Assembly: GCF_011516655.1 (NCBI RefSeq)
Contig: NZ_WOSV01000002.1
Span: forward strand, 434,001-498,000
DNA length: 64,000 nucleotides
Source: Acetobacter thailandicus
Lineage (GTDB): Bacteria > Pseudomonadota > Alphaproteobacteria > Acetobacterales > Acetobacteraceae
Reading direction: 5' to 3'
Part shown: piece by piece, positions 35,488 to 45,006 of the stretch
How the letters are laid out: every line of letters starts with the position of its first letter
Position numbering within the stretch: position 1 is the first letter of the stretch
Notes under the pieces: generated by a model
Seen by the model: the letters and a program-made list of their open reading frames with translations, nothing else
What the model was told of the DNA's origin: nothing
Databases searched by the model: none
Made by a program: the position numbers and the translations under genes

Positions 35488-37276
35488 AATTTTTTCCCCG
35501 CCACTTACAGCCAGAAGCGTGTGGCAACTGATATGTGACCCCGCACCTGGCAGACTGGGTTATGCACTGCGTATGGCAGCAGGGTGTACGGCATCCACCC
35601 TGGCTGGCGAGATATGGCAGGTACCAGACCTGGGGGTGACAGCTCTTGTCACCATGGCCATATGGCAAAAAGACCGGGTAACAAACATCATTGTTGCCAT
35701 ACTGGTTAATATTCTGGTCGGGCTGCTGCTTTGCCTGATTTTTGTAATGGTCACATTTACCCTTGATGGCCCGGTCGTTTTTGTTTCGTGTATTTCTGTT
35801 CTGTCTTTTTGTTTTTTCTTTCTGTCCTCGGCAAGCAAGCTCAAACCAGTAGCCTACCTTCTCGGGCTGATTACAGTATTCGGGCTGGTTGTTCTTGAGA
35901 ACATCCCTATTGGTGAACTGATTACGCGTGCGCTGCTCTATACGTATTTATTTACCCTGGTTCCGGGAGCTGTTCTGATCATCCTGGGCATGCTGATCTG
36001 CCCCTCACCGCACCATTTTTTAACACTGGAAATTGCCGCACGTATACGCCTGAGCATTAAGCTGCTTAGCGAACACCCGGATAAAAATACCCTGGCACAT
36101 GCAACCTCTCTGCTGCGCAAGGGTGCGGCTCCCATGCTTAAAATGGCAAAACTGTCAGGGCTGGAGCGCATGTGGGACAAGCATGAGCTGGCCTGCCTGT
36201 CACAGGCTGCACGCTGTTCTGTTACAATTCTTGCTATTGCCAGAGCAGAATCCTGCCGCGCAGAGCGACCTGCCCTGCCGGCAGAGCTGATTAAAACAAT
36301 GACTCAGATGGCAGAAATTCTTGAAAAAGAAAAATGCCCTTCATGCCGTGATGTCTCAGTTACAGACAACGAGTATGCGGCCTATCAGTCTCTGTCTGAG
36401 CTACTGTCGGTTTTTACACAGCCTGACACCACACCTGCGGCCAGCAAACCTAAAGCCAAAAAAGAAAAAACCGGTTTCTTTAGCGCTGATGCTTTTACCA
36501 ATCCTGAACATGTCCGGTTTTCTCTCAAAGGTACGGCTGCAGTTATGTGCAGTTATGTGCTCTTTCGGTCGGTGACCTGGCCAGGCATTCATACCTGCAT
36601 TATCACCTGCTTCATTGTTGCGCAGCCAACAATGGGGGCCATGATCTCCAAACTTACACTGCGTATTATTGGTGCCACAATAGGCGGGGCGATAGGTATT
36701 TTATCAATTATTTATCTTTTACCACATATGAACGGAATAACGGCATTCCTTATCATGGTATTTGTGGTCTCTCTGCTTGCAGCATGGATCAAAAGCGGTG
36801 ATGAGCGCATTGCCTATGCCGGCTTTCAGATAGCACTGGCCTTTGACCTGAGTGACCTCAGCTCATTTGGGCCGACAAGCAACATGACAACCGCCCGTGA
36901 CCGTGTAATTGGTGTTCTTATTGGTAATTTTCTGACTTATGCCATGTACACCAGTTTCTGGCCCACAAGTGCCTATAAAAGCATTGCAGGGCAGCTTGAT
37001 AAGGTTACCGGTATCCTTAAAAAACTTCAGGCCGCACCAGACCTGAAAACACAGACAGATTGCCTCATGACTTTACAGCCAGCTATTGCCGAAGGCGAAA
37101 TCTCCGTAGAATTTGCTGAAGCTGAACCAGCCAATATACGGGCAGGAATGACAAATCTGCATGCTTTTAAGGCGGCCTTTCATGATGCAGACCTGATGTC
37201 TACGGAAATTATAGAAGGACACAACCCGCCAGGCATCTCACACCGTATCGAGACTATGGAAAGCCTGACACCATGA
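35468..37276 (+). CDS. mdtO: FUSC-family inner-membrane transporter (MdtO/AaeB-like)
   Basis: A 602-residue pump subunit. Two blocks of about six transmembrane helices each (residues 30-185 and 350-500) flank a cytoplasmic region with the Cys-containing, Lys-rich middle. The GLITVFGLVVLENIPIGELITRALLY segment and the second FUSC block (WPGIHTCIITCFIVAQPTMGAM) are typical of aromatic acid/fusaric acid exporters. Expected substrates are weak organic acids or aromatic drugs; the real one cannot be read from sequence. Overlaps mdtN (20 bases) and the outer-membrane gene (four bases). Confidence 0.87.
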   Translation: MAPPVIKIFSPPLTARSVWQLICDPAPGRLGYALRMAAGCTASTLAGEIWQVPDLGVTALVTMAIWQKDRVTNIIVAILVNILVGLLLCLIFVMVTFTLDGPVVFVSCISVLSFCFFFLSSASKLKPVAYLLGLITVFGLVVLENIPIGELITRALLYTYLFTLVPGAVLIILGMLICPSPHHFLTLEIAARIRLSIKLLSEHPDKNTLAHATSLLRKGAAPMLKMAKLSGLERMWDKHELACLSQAARCSVTILAIARAESCRAERPALPAELIKTMTQMAEILEKEKCPSCRDVSVTDNEYAAYQSLSELLSVFTQPDTTPAASKPKAKKEKTGFFSADAFTNPEHVRFSLKGTAAVMCSYVLFRSVTWPGIHTCIITCFIVAQPTMGAMISKLTLRIIGATIGGAIGILSIIYLLPHMNGITAFLIMVFVVSLLAAWIKSGDERIAYAGFQIALAFDLSDLSSFGPTSNMTTARDRVIGVLIGNFLTYAMYTSFWPTSAYKSIAGQLDKVTGILKKLQAAPDLKTQTDCLMTLQPAIAEGEISVEFAEAEPANIRAGMTNLHAFKAAFHDADLMSTEIIEGHNPPGISHRIETMESLTP

Positions 37277-38835
37277 AATCCCGCTGCTCTCTGCGTGTTC
37301 TGACCGCCATGGCTCTGACACTGACAGGCTGTGCCACATCTGAACTCTCAACCGCACCAGCACGCTATAACAGTCCCTGGTCGCCCAGTGTTGCCTCCGA
37401 CGGTGCTGTTGTGGCAGCAGGCAGACAGCATAAAAAAGGGCTTACACTCCCTGCTGGTTATGTTCTGCCCTCTGACTTTAAAGCGCTCGCTGCCGGCACT
37501 TCATCCGTTCTGCCACCGCGAACCGGCAAACCTTACTCGCTGCCCGACCTGATTGATGTGGCACAGTCCGCCAATCCTGATACCAAAAAATCGTGGGAAG
37601 CCGCTCGTAACGCAGCTCTTGCTGTGGGCATTATCAAAAGCACATATCTGCCTTACCTCTCTGCAGCTGTTGTCGGCGGCTGGTCACGGAGCAGAAGTGA
37701 CAAAACTAACGCGTCACTTACCGGAGATGGCTATGAACTCAATGCTGACGGCACACCAGGCCGGCAAAGCCATGGCGCAGGAGAAGTACAAACACTGAGC
37801 ATGAAGTGGCTTTTATTTGACTTTGGCCGCCGTGAAGCTCTCGTACGTTCAGCCCGTGAGTTACAGCTTGCTTCTAACGTGATTTTCACCGCGGCGCACC
37901 AGAAGGTCATGTATGGCGTTACAATTGCCTTTTATACACATGCGGCAGCCGCTTCACGCATTAAACTGCTCCGCATAGCACTCGAAAATGCCCGCCATAT
38001 ACAACAGGCCGCTGAAGCCCGGCTAAGACATGGTCAGGGCACTATTGTTGACGTCACACAGGCACAGCAGGCTACAGCTCAGGTTGAGCTGCGCCTGGTA
38101 CAGGCTGAAGGTGAAAGTGAAAACACCTATGTCAGCCTGCTGACAGCCGCTGGCGTTTCAGCTGACTCTCATATTACATTTGAAGATGTCTCAGGCCGCC
38201 CACTTTCACTCGATGATGTGCGCATGAGCGATAATATGGTGAAAGCTGCAGTCGCACGCCGCCCTGATGTTCTGGCCGCCTATGCAGCAGCCCGTGCAGC
38301 CCGCCACCAGGTAACCGCAGCGCGCGATGCTTTTCTGCCAAGTATTTTTACAACAGGTAATATATCATATTCTACCGGGCATATGGCGCTGAGCTCTGTC
38401 CCTGGTGCTGGTAATGATGCGACACTCAACCTGTCAGGCAGCCGGTTCAGCTCACTGATACTGGGGGGGGTCAGCATCCCCATTTTTGATGGTGGTCTTA
38501 AAGCTGCTCTGCTTAAACGTGCGCATAACCAGGAAGAAAGTGCTAATGCCACCCTGAAACAGACCGTTAATGAGTCGATCAAGCAAATTGTCACGGCAGA
38601 AAACGCTCTGCACACAAGTCTGAGTGCTTACAATGCCGCGGGCAGGCTGTACACCGCCTCACAAACAAGCTTTGATGCATCATTTACGGCCTATACGCAT
38701 GGGGCAGGCTCTGTCACACAGGCCGAAATGGCCCGGAATGGTCTGCTCGATTCAACCATCAGCCGTTCAGATGCTTATTATGCAGCACTGATTGCCGCAG
38801 CAAGCCTTGCCTTCAGCACAGGTTCTCTTGGGTAA
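37273..38835 (+). CDS. mdtP: outer-membrane efflux lipoprotein (TolC/NodT type, MdtP-like)
   Basis: The outer-membrane channel of the tripartite pump. Signal peptide with lipobox LTGC (acylated Cys about 16-17). Two OEP repeats follow: the first from about 90 (LPDLIDVAQSANPDTKKSWEAARNAAL), the second from about 300 (AAVARRPDVLAAYAAARAARHQV). These are the hallmark helices of NodT/OprM proteins. The 520-residue length is typical. It closes the four-gene ytcA-mdtN-mdtO-mdtP run. No terminator is obvious in the 96 bases before the glutaminase gene. Confidence 0.88.
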   Translation: MKSRCSLRVLTAMALTLTGCATSELSTAPARYNSPWSPSVASDGAVVAAGRQHKKGLTLPAGYVLPSDFKALAAGTSSVLPPRTGKPYSLPDLIDVAQSANPDTKKSWEAARNAALAVGIIKSTYLPYLSAAVVGGWSRSRSDKTNASLTGDGYELNADGTPGRQSHGAGEVQTLSMKWLLFDFGRREALVRSARELQLASNVIFTAAHQKVMYGVTIAFYTHAAAASRIKLLRIALENARHIQQAAEARLRHGQGTIVDVTQAQQATAQVELRLVQAEGESENTYVSLLTAAGVSADSHITFEDVSGRPLSLDDVRMSDNMVKAAVARRPDVLAAYAAARAARHQVTAARDAFLPSIFTTGNISYSTGHMALSSVPGAGNDATLNLSGSRFSSLILGGVSIPIFDGGLKAALLKRAHNQEESANATLKQTVNESIKQIVTAENALHTSLSAYNAAGRLYTASQTSFDASFTAYTHGAGSVTQAEMARNGLLDSTISRSDAYYAALIAAASLAFSTGSLG

Positions 38836-38931
38836 AATTACCTACAAACTGTCATTTAACGCGTTACCTGCATGAGGGCAGACTGACACTTTCACTCTGT
38901 CTCCCTCAGAGGACAAAAGAAAGCTGATCTG

Positions 38932-39996
38932 ATGACAAAACCACATGCTCTGCTGACCTGCCTGGTCACACTGTCAGTCACCTCTTATGCGTTTTTGAGC
39001 CAGCCCCACGCAGCCTCGGCCCGCGAGGCGTCGCCTCCTGCACATACCCTCACTATTCAGCAGGCTGTTGACCGGGCCTATACCCGCTATAAAGCGGTAT
39101 CAGACGGTGCAAATGCCTCATATATCCCCTATCTGGCCAAAGCAGACACAAAATTATATGGCATTGCGGTGGTCACCACTAACGGTAAAATCTTTAAAGC
39201 CGGTGATGCCGATTATCTCTTCCCGGTTGAATCAATCGCTAAGGTCTTCACTCTGGCTCATGTGCTCAAAGCACAGGGGACAGACGTTATTCAAAAAAAG
39301 ATCGGGGTCAATGCGACCGGCCTGCCTTTTAACTCTGCTCTGGCTGTTGAACTCAATAACGACAAACTCACAGGCAGCCCTCCGCCCGGCAACCCGCTGG
39401 TAAACGCCGGCGCCATTGCCACAGCCAGCCTTGTTGAAGGTCATTCACCCGAAGCGAAATGGGAGAGTGTACTCAGTACAGCCTCTGCCTTTGCCGGACG
39501 TCAGCTGGCGTTAAACAAAGACGTATACACCTCTGAAATGGCTGATAATCAGCACAATCTGGCAATAGCCATTCTGCTGCAAAGCTATAACTACCTCTAT
39601 GCTGACCCGACTGAGACAATCGACCTGTATACGCGCGAATGCTCCTATAATGTCTCAGCACAGGACCTGGCCGTTATGGGAGCCACACTGGCCAGCGGTG
39701 GCACCAACCCTGTGACTCATAAAAAAGTTACTGATGCCACAACCAGCGCGCGTGTTCTGGCAGTTATGGCGACGGCCGGCCTTTATAATACCTCGGGCGA
39801 GTGGCTTTATAATGTTGGCCTGCCAGCAAAAAGTGGTGTCGGCGGCGGTATTGTAGCGGTTGTGCCGGGCAAAATGGCTATCGCAGTTTATTCTTCAGCT
39901 CTTGATACAGCGGGTAACAGCGTACGTGGCCAGCTGGCTATTCAGTCTGTTGCACATGATCTGAAGGTGAGTATATTCCAGATAAACACAAATTAA
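38932..39996 (+). CDS. glsA: glutaminase with an N-terminal signal peptide
   Basis: Hydrolyses glutamine to glutamate and ammonia. Serine-hydrolase (beta-lactamase-like) glutaminase family: catalytic Ser101 and Lys104 in PVESIAKVF, the NPLVNAGAIA loop, YNVSAQDLAVMGATLASGG, and SGVGGGIVAVVPGKMAIAVYSS at the C-terminus. The unusual feature is residues 1-30, a clear Sec signal with a probable cut after AASA, so the enzyme should act in the periplasm. E. coli YbaS and YneH are cytoplasmic. It lies 29 bases before a Na+/H+ antiporter gene. Confidence 0.9.
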   Translation: MTKPHALLTCLVTLSVTSYAFLSQPHAASAREASPPAHTLTIQQAVDRAYTRYKAVSDGANASYIPYLAKADTKLYGIAVVTTNGKIFKAGDADYLFPVESIAKVFTLAHVLKAQGTDVIQKKIGVNATGLPFNSALAVELNNDKLTGSPPPGNPLVNAGAIATASLVEGHSPEAKWESVLSTASAFAGRQLALNKDVYTSEMADNQHNLAIAILLQSYNYLYADPTETIDLYTRECSYNVSAQDLAVMGATLASGGTNPVTHKKVTDATTSARVLAVMATAGLYNTSGEWLYNVGLPAKSGVGGGIVAVVPGKMAIAVYSSALDTAGNSVRGQLAIQSVAHDLKVSIFQINTN

Positions 39997-40025
39997 TCTT
40001 TCACCAGAAACGCATTGGTTCTCTT

Positions 40026-41711
40026 ATGCAGGAAACGCTCTTAGCCCTTTCTCTCATCGCCATTACGGGGCTCACCGGAGTGACTGCACGCATGCTCAGA
40101 CTGCGTGTACCAATGCCTTTGATCCAGATTACTGTAGGTGCCGGCGCCAGCCTTGCCGGGCTCAATGTCGGCCTCGACAGTGAACTGTTTTTACTTTTGT
40201 TCATTTCGCCACTTTTGTTTGCCGACGCCTACTGCATTCCCATGCGTGAGTTTGGTGAACTGCGAAACACCATTTTTGCTATGGCCATCGGTCTGGTGAT
40301 TGTCAGCACAGCAGGTGGCGGCATGATTCTGCACTGGCTGATGCCTGCCATACCCCTGGCAGCAGCATTTGCGCTGGCGGGTGCGCTCTCTCCAACTGAT
40401 GCTATTTCCGTCTCAGGTATTCTGCGCGGCGGGAGCGTACCTCCCCGCCTGTTAAATCTGTTGCAGGGAGAAGCCCTTCTTAACGATGCCTCTGGTCTGG
40501 TGTGTTTTAAGTTTGCCGTTGCAGCAACAACAACCGGGCTGTTCTCACTCAAAACAGCTTCTGCCAATTTTGTATGGGTTGCTGCAGGCGGTATTGTCAC
40601 TGGCATTGTCATTGGTTTCCTGCTGAGCCGGCTTGAAGCGTTTCTCCTCAGGGCCGGCCTGAACGACCCCTCAAGCTACACACTGCAAACTCTGATGGCA
40701 CCATTCGCCATCTATCTCATTGCTGAACACATCGAAACATCGGGTATTCTGGCCGTTGTTAGTGCCGGCATGACCATGCGTATGAGCGGGATTATGAACA
40801 AAACCCGTATTGAAACCAGGCTACAGACAACAGCGGTCTGGGAGATTGCAGGTTTCACGCTCAATGGCATTGTTTTTTTACTGCTTGGCCTCCAGCTGCC
40901 CTCACTTATCGTGCATGCTCAGCAGGTCAGGCTCGATGGTGGATTTTCCCCGTGGGAAATTCCTCTTGCCATCATAGCGCTACAGGTCACCATGAGCCTG
41001 ATCCGGTTTATATGGGTTGTCCTGTCTGATGGCTGTCAGCACCTTGTCGCACATCTGCGGCAACGCATTTACGCTGTGCTTTCATGGCCCGAAAAACTGG
41101 TGCTGGCACTGTCAGGCACGCGGGGAACGATCACTCTGGCCGCAGTGCTTTCTCTGCCGGGAGACACGGAATTTCCTGAACGGGCGTTGATTATCACCAT
41201 TGCCGCAGGCGTTATTGTTACCTCACTCCTGCTCGCCAGTTTCTCCCTGCCTTATATGCTCAAAATCCTTCCCGCCCAGGGAGAATCCGGCAATGCCGCT
41301 CAACAGGAAATAGACGATACCCGCGCGACGCTGGTAACGACAGCAATTACACTCCTGCAACGTGAAGCAACCCGAAACAACGATAGTGCTAATAAAATCA
41401 CGCCGGATATGCAGCTGGCTCACGATACAGCCGTTCCTCTGCTTTTACATGAATATCAGGAGCAGCTGCAGTCACTCGACAGCCAGCAGTCTAACCCTGA
41501 CAAAGAACATGAATTCTCACTGCGCAACCGTCGTGCAGAACTGGCATTACGCCTGATGATTATTCGTGCGCAGCGCGATACGCTTCACCGGCTGCTTCGC
41601 AAAGGAAAAATCAATAACTCGACAGAAAGTATTTTTGTTCGTGAAATGGATATCCACGAACAGGAGCTGCATAACGAGGCAAAGGCGCTGCCTCACGCAA
41701 GCACACCTTAA
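40026..41711 (+). CDS. CPA1-family Na+/H+ antiporter
   Basis: A 561-residue NhaP/YjcE-type cation:proton antiporter. About twelve transmembrane helices lie in residues 1-415. Family motifs are present: LSPTDAISVSGI (cation-binding Asp), GEALLNDASGLVCFKFA (Asn-Asp), and SGTRGTITLAAVLSLP. A cytoplasmic tail of about 140 residues is charged and helical. It follows the glutaminase gene with a 29-base gap and probably shares its transcript. Ion specificity (Na+ or K+) is not readable from sequence. Confidence 0.88.
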   Translation: MQETLLALSLIAITGLTGVTARMLRLRVPMPLIQITVGAGASLAGLNVGLDSELFLLLFISPLLFADAYCIPMREFGELRNTIFAMAIGLVIVSTAGGGMILHWLMPAIPLAAAFALAGALSPTDAISVSGILRGGSVPPRLLNLLQGEALLNDASGLVCFKFAVAATTTGLFSLKTASANFVWVAAGGIVTGIVIGFLLSRLEAFLLRAGLNDPSSYTLQTLMAPFAIYLIAEHIETSGILAVVSAGMTMRMSGIMNKTRIETRLQTTAVWEIAGFTLNGIVFLLLGLQLPSLIVHAQQVRLDGGFSPWEIPLAIIALQVTMSLIRFIWVVLSDGCQHLVAHLRQRIYAVLSWPEKLVLALSGTRGTITLAAVLSLPGDTEFPERALIITIAAGVIVTSLLLASFSLPYMLKILPAQGESGNAAQQEIDDTRATLVTTAITLLQREATRNNDSANKITPDMQLAHDTAVPLLLHEYQEQLQSLDSQQSNPDKEHEFSLRNRRAELALRLMIIRAQRDTLHRLLRKGKINNSTESIFVREMDIHEQELHNEAKALPHASTP

Positions 41712-41733
41712 CCAGGGCTTTACTCAGCCCTGG
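41712..41733. terminator. hairpin between convergent antiporter and ohr genes
   Basis: CCAGGGCT (41712-41719) pairs exactly with AGCCCTGG (41726-41733). It starts on the base after the antiporter stop codon. There is no T-run on the plus side. Confidence 0.5.
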
Positions 41734-41747
41734 CCATAAAAACAGTC

Positions 41748-42173
41748 TCAGACAACACTCAGTTTTACGTCAACATTGCCGCGTGTTGCGTTAGAATACG
41801 GGCAGACATGGTGGGCTTTTTCAACCAGTGCCTCAGCTGCCTTACGCTCAACACCAGGTAATGACACAGCCAGAGCAACTGTAATGCCAAAGCCGCCTTC
41901 GTCGCGCGGACCGATACCCACCTGAGATGTTACTGACGCATCTGCCGGTACTTTATCACCGTCTTTAGCGGCAACAGCCTTCATCGCACCCAGGAAACAG
42001 GCAGCATAACCTGCAGCAAACAGCTGCTCAGGATTATTCCCTGCCCCACCGGCCCCACCGAGTTCTTTCGGTGTTGATAAATCAACCTTAAATGCACCAT
42101 CTGTCGTTTCAGCATGACCTTCGCGGCCACCTGTTGCCCGTGCCTCTGTACTATAAAGAACTTTGACTGACAT
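41748..42173 (-). CDS. ohr: organic hydroperoxide resistance protein (OsmC/Ohr)
   Basis: A thiol peroxidase that reduces organic hydroperoxides. The peroxidatic Cys59 (GYAACFLGAM) and resolving Cys124 (HHVCPYSNA) have the Ohr spacing. Glycine-rich NPEQLFAAGYAACF is the family signature. The start is ATG 42173 (MSVKVLYSTEARATGG), with an AAGAG ribosome-binding site; ATG 42206 would add 11 unrelated residues. No ohrR regulator gene is next to it. Confidence 0.94.
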   Translation of the reverse strand: MSVKVLYSTEARATGGREGHAETTDGAFKVDLSTPKELGGAGGAGNNPEQLFAAGYAACFLGAMKAVAAKDGDKVPADASVTSQVGIGPRDEGGFGITVALAVSLPGVERKAAEALVEKAHHVCPYSNATRGNVDVKLSVV

Positions 42174-42358
42174 AGCTTTTCTCTTTTCAAACAGAATTGA
42201 GTGCATAGCGCCTGCACATAGAGGTATCTGAGTTTAAAAACACAGATAGTACCGCTGACAGCAGGATACAGGCCTGAGGGCTGACAAAACAAGCCGCCTC
42301 ATTGTCAAGATCGTGCGACCTGCCCTGGTGTGGCATGACAGGCCATTTTTACATTATA

Positions 42359-43717
42359 TTATCCGTCCTTCACCTGAATGCAGGGCATAGATTTTGCCTG
42401 TAAAACCTGGCAGAGCCCCCTGGCCTGATGGCCATTATTTGCAATCAGCTGTGCACGGTAAAAAGACTTCCCGGCGACTGAGACAGGCATAACCGAAGGG
42501 GTAGCCACCACTGAACGGGATGCCAGAACTCTCGCACCTTTTTCAGCACTCCGCTTTGCATCAGCATAAGAGGCGAAAGCCCCTATCTGCACCCTGTGGC
42601 CCTGCACACCGGCAGTCAGCACAGTATGTGCTGGTAGTGTGGTGACACCAGAGCGCATGGCGGGCGGTAACGTCAGCATATGTGGCGCGGGTGACCTGTG
42701 CGCACTCGCACCATAAGACACCTCTGCAACCTGCATGGCAGCCGGTGCAACCGGCCGGTAGATAACGGCACGGACAGGCTGCTTTGCTGCGGCTGTTATT
42801 GCCGGAGCGTCAAGGTTTATCTGCGACACAGAGGCCACCATTGCCGGGGCAGCAGGTGCTGCCGGCGCGGTGTCTTCTTCATCAGGCGCGGGGTTCGGGT
42901 GTGGGGTATCACGCTCAACCAGGCATGGTGCGGCAGGGTCATAAGCGGCATTAGCATCACGCAGGCAGCCGTCAGCCGTGCGTGTTAACACTGCATTAGT
43001 ATAGTAAACCTCCGGCGGGCCACTGATGGCATCGGCCTGTGTTGTCGGCCCGGCAACCGAAGCCCAAGGGCCGCGCAAAACAACATCACTCCCCAGATTG
43101 GGAGTGATAGAAGCTACATAATTCACTGTTTCATCAGGCAGCGGGTCACCATTATTCAGGTAAGCTGTCACTCTGTCAGGCCCGGCATTATAGGCAGCAA
43201 GAAAGCCCGGAGCACCAAATTTGTCATACATCAGGCGGATATAGGCCGTGCCAGCCTGAATGTTGTCATGCGGGTCATAAGGGTCACTGCCCAAACCGTA
43301 CTGGTCCCGCATATCAGAATATGTGCCCGGCATAAGCTGCATCAGCCCCATTGCCCCGGCATCTGATGTTGTCAGCCCGCCATTGAGATACTGCTGCCCA
43401 CCTGATTCCTGATGCATGACGGCACGGATCCACTTCTCAGGTAATGAGAAACGCTGCGCCGCCTCCTGTATATAAGGCCCCCACGGGTCACTCGCCGGGC
43501 CGGGTGTACTATATGATTTGGTTGCACGTGGCGGATTAATTTCAAACCCTCTCGCTGCCCAGGCCTGTGAAACAGAGCGATAAAGGCGATATGAAGCTGC
43601 ATCAGCGCTGTCAGAGCCTGTAGCCCACAGCCCGGCACTTACAATCAGAGCAAGCCGGAGCATCAATCTGCACCCGAAAACACTGCCAGACTCTGAAAAA
43701 TAAGCGCGATATTTCAT
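42359..43717 (-). CDS. lytic transglycosylase with C-terminal SPOR domain
   Basis: A periplasmic murein-cleaving enzyme. After a signal or anchor segment (about 18-41), an SLT domain spans residues 75-190. It has catalytic Glu104 (VMHQESGG), then AMGLMQLMPGTYSDM and AAYNAGPDRV, the classical Slt motifs. A Pro/Ala-rich linker follows. The C-terminal 75 residues (VQIGAFASYADAKRSAE...) form a SPOR domain that binds denuded peptidoglycan at division sites. At 452 residues it is monocistronic. Met19 is a possible alternative start for the signal peptide. Confidence 0.9.
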   Translation of the reverse strand: MKYRAYFSESGSVFGCRLMLRLALIVSAGLWATGSDSADAASYRLYRSVSQAWAARGFEINPPRATKSYSTPGPASDPWGPYIQEAAQRFSLPEKWIRAVMHQESGGQQYLNGGLTTSDAGAMGLMQLMPGTYSDMRDQYGLGSDPYDPHDNIQAGTAYIRLMYDKFGAPGFLAAYNAGPDRVTAYLNNGDPLPDETVNYVASITPNLGSDVVLRGPWASVAGPTTQADAISGPPEVYYTNAVLTRTADGCLRDANAAYDPAAPCLVERDTPHPNPAPDEEDTAPAAPAAPAMVASVSQINLDAPAITAAAKQPVRAVIYRPVAPAAMQVAEVSYGASAHRSPAPHMLTLPPAMRSGVTTLPAHTVLTAGVQGHRVQIGAFASYADAKRSAEKGARVLASRSVVATPSVMPVSVAGKSFYRAQLIANNGHQARGLCQVLQAKSMPCIQVKDG

Positions 43718-43926
43718 ATGTATATGCCTTACACTCCGACATAACCCGATATGATATTCAGACTATTTTACGGCATAAGTAAGACCGGGTACCTATAAAA
43801 ATTATGCCATATTCATTTATTTATATAAAATACACACCAAAAAGAAAAATATTATTTATTATTTTACAATAAATAATGATTTATACTTTTACCAGATAAA
43901 CAGCCCTGCCCCTCAGATGTCCTGTG

Positions 43927-43937
43927 CCCCCCCCCCC
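43927..43937. repeat. C11 homopolymer tract
   Basis: Eleven consecutive C in the gap between the transglycosylase promoter side and the 3' end of the aldo/keto reductase gene. The flanking GTGCCCC can pair with GGGGCAC at 43970-43976. The length could vary between cells or be an assembly artefact. Confidence 0.85.
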
Positions 43938-43984
43938 TGAGGCATAAGGCTGGGTATGTGGTTTTTGGCGGGGCACGCCGGTGT

Positions 43985-44842
43985 TTAAATCATATCCAGA
44001 GGCATTTTCCTGACCGGCGGAGGAAAAGCGGCATCCAGCTCAGCAAGGTCATCCTGGGTCAGATTAATCTCCTGCGCTGCGATATTAGCTTTCAGATGCG
44101 CAAGAGAAGACGCTTTAGGAATAGCGAGAATGTTACGCTGCCTCAGCACCCAGGCCAGGGCAATCTGTGCCGGGGTTGCCGGCCCTGCTGATGTGGTATG
44201 CCGTGCAGCAATTTTTTGCAAAGCCGGGTGCTGCAGCAGAGCCATCCCCTGCCCCAGGGGAGAGTATGCCATTGTCACAATATTACGAAAACGGCCGGCA
44301 TCGAGCAGGTCATACTCCACACCACGATGCTCCAGATTATATAAAATCTGGTTAACGGCGCACTCACCCGGGCGGATGTAACGCTCAAGCTCCATCAGGT
44401 CATCAACGTCAAAGTTTGAAACACCCCAGCGCTTAATAAGCCCCTTTTCTCTGAGCCGGCGAAAGGCTTCAACCGTCTCGCGCAGGGGCACCGTACCACG
44501 CCAGTGCAGCAGATACAGGTCAACACAGCGCAGGCCAAGGCGGCGAAGAGAGGTTGTGCAGGCTGCCTCCATACGTTCGAAAGACGCATTTTCAGGCAGG
44601 ACTTTGGTAACAACAAAACGGTCAGCTTTGTTGTAGTGCAGCACCTCACCCACAAGACTTTCAGAGCGGCCGTGGCCATACATCTCGGCGGTATCAACCA
44701 CACTCAGACCAGCTTTAAGACCATAACCCAGACTTTCGCGCTCGCGGTCCATCTGCTCACCCTGAATACCCCCCATATTCCATGTGCCCATACCAAGGGC
44801 GGGAAGTACAGTGCCGTCAGAAAGTGTGACTGTCCGGGTCAT
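43985..44842 (-). CDS. aldo/keto reductase
   Basis: An NADPH-dependent TIM-barrel reductase. The family tetrad is present: VVDTAEMYGHG (Asp and Tyr), VTKVLP (Lys) and LLHWRG (His). GVSNFDVDDL and the IPKASS phosphate-binding motif follow. The 285-residue length is typical of the AKR group that reduces diketo-gluconates and small aldehydes in acetic acid bacteria. Substrate unknown. It is alone on the minus strand. Confidence 0.9.
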   Translation of the reverse strand: MTRTVTLSDGTVLPALGMGTWNMGGIQGEQMDRERESLGYGLKAGLSVVDTAEMYGHGRSESLVGEVLHYNKADRFVVTKVLPENASFERMEAACTTSLRRLGLRCVDLYLLHWRGTVPLRETVEAFRRLREKGLIKRWGVSNFDVDDLMELERYIRPGECAVNQILYNLEHRGVEYDLLDAGRFRNIVTMAYSPLGQGMALLQHPALQKIAARHTTSAGPATPAQIALAWVLRQRNILAIPKASSLAHLKANIAAQEINLTQDDLAELDAAFPPPVRKMPLDMI

Positions 44843-45006
44843 GACGCTCTCTCTTTTGCTCTTCAGGAATGTATCCTGTCACGATAACGCCGGAAATGCT
44901 GCTGTATAGGGTACTTTTCAGGTTTTTTCAGGGAGGCTCTTTGACTAACACATAATAATCGCTGAACTCCGGCCCGCAATAACAGACCGGAAGACAATAA
45001 CTCTGC

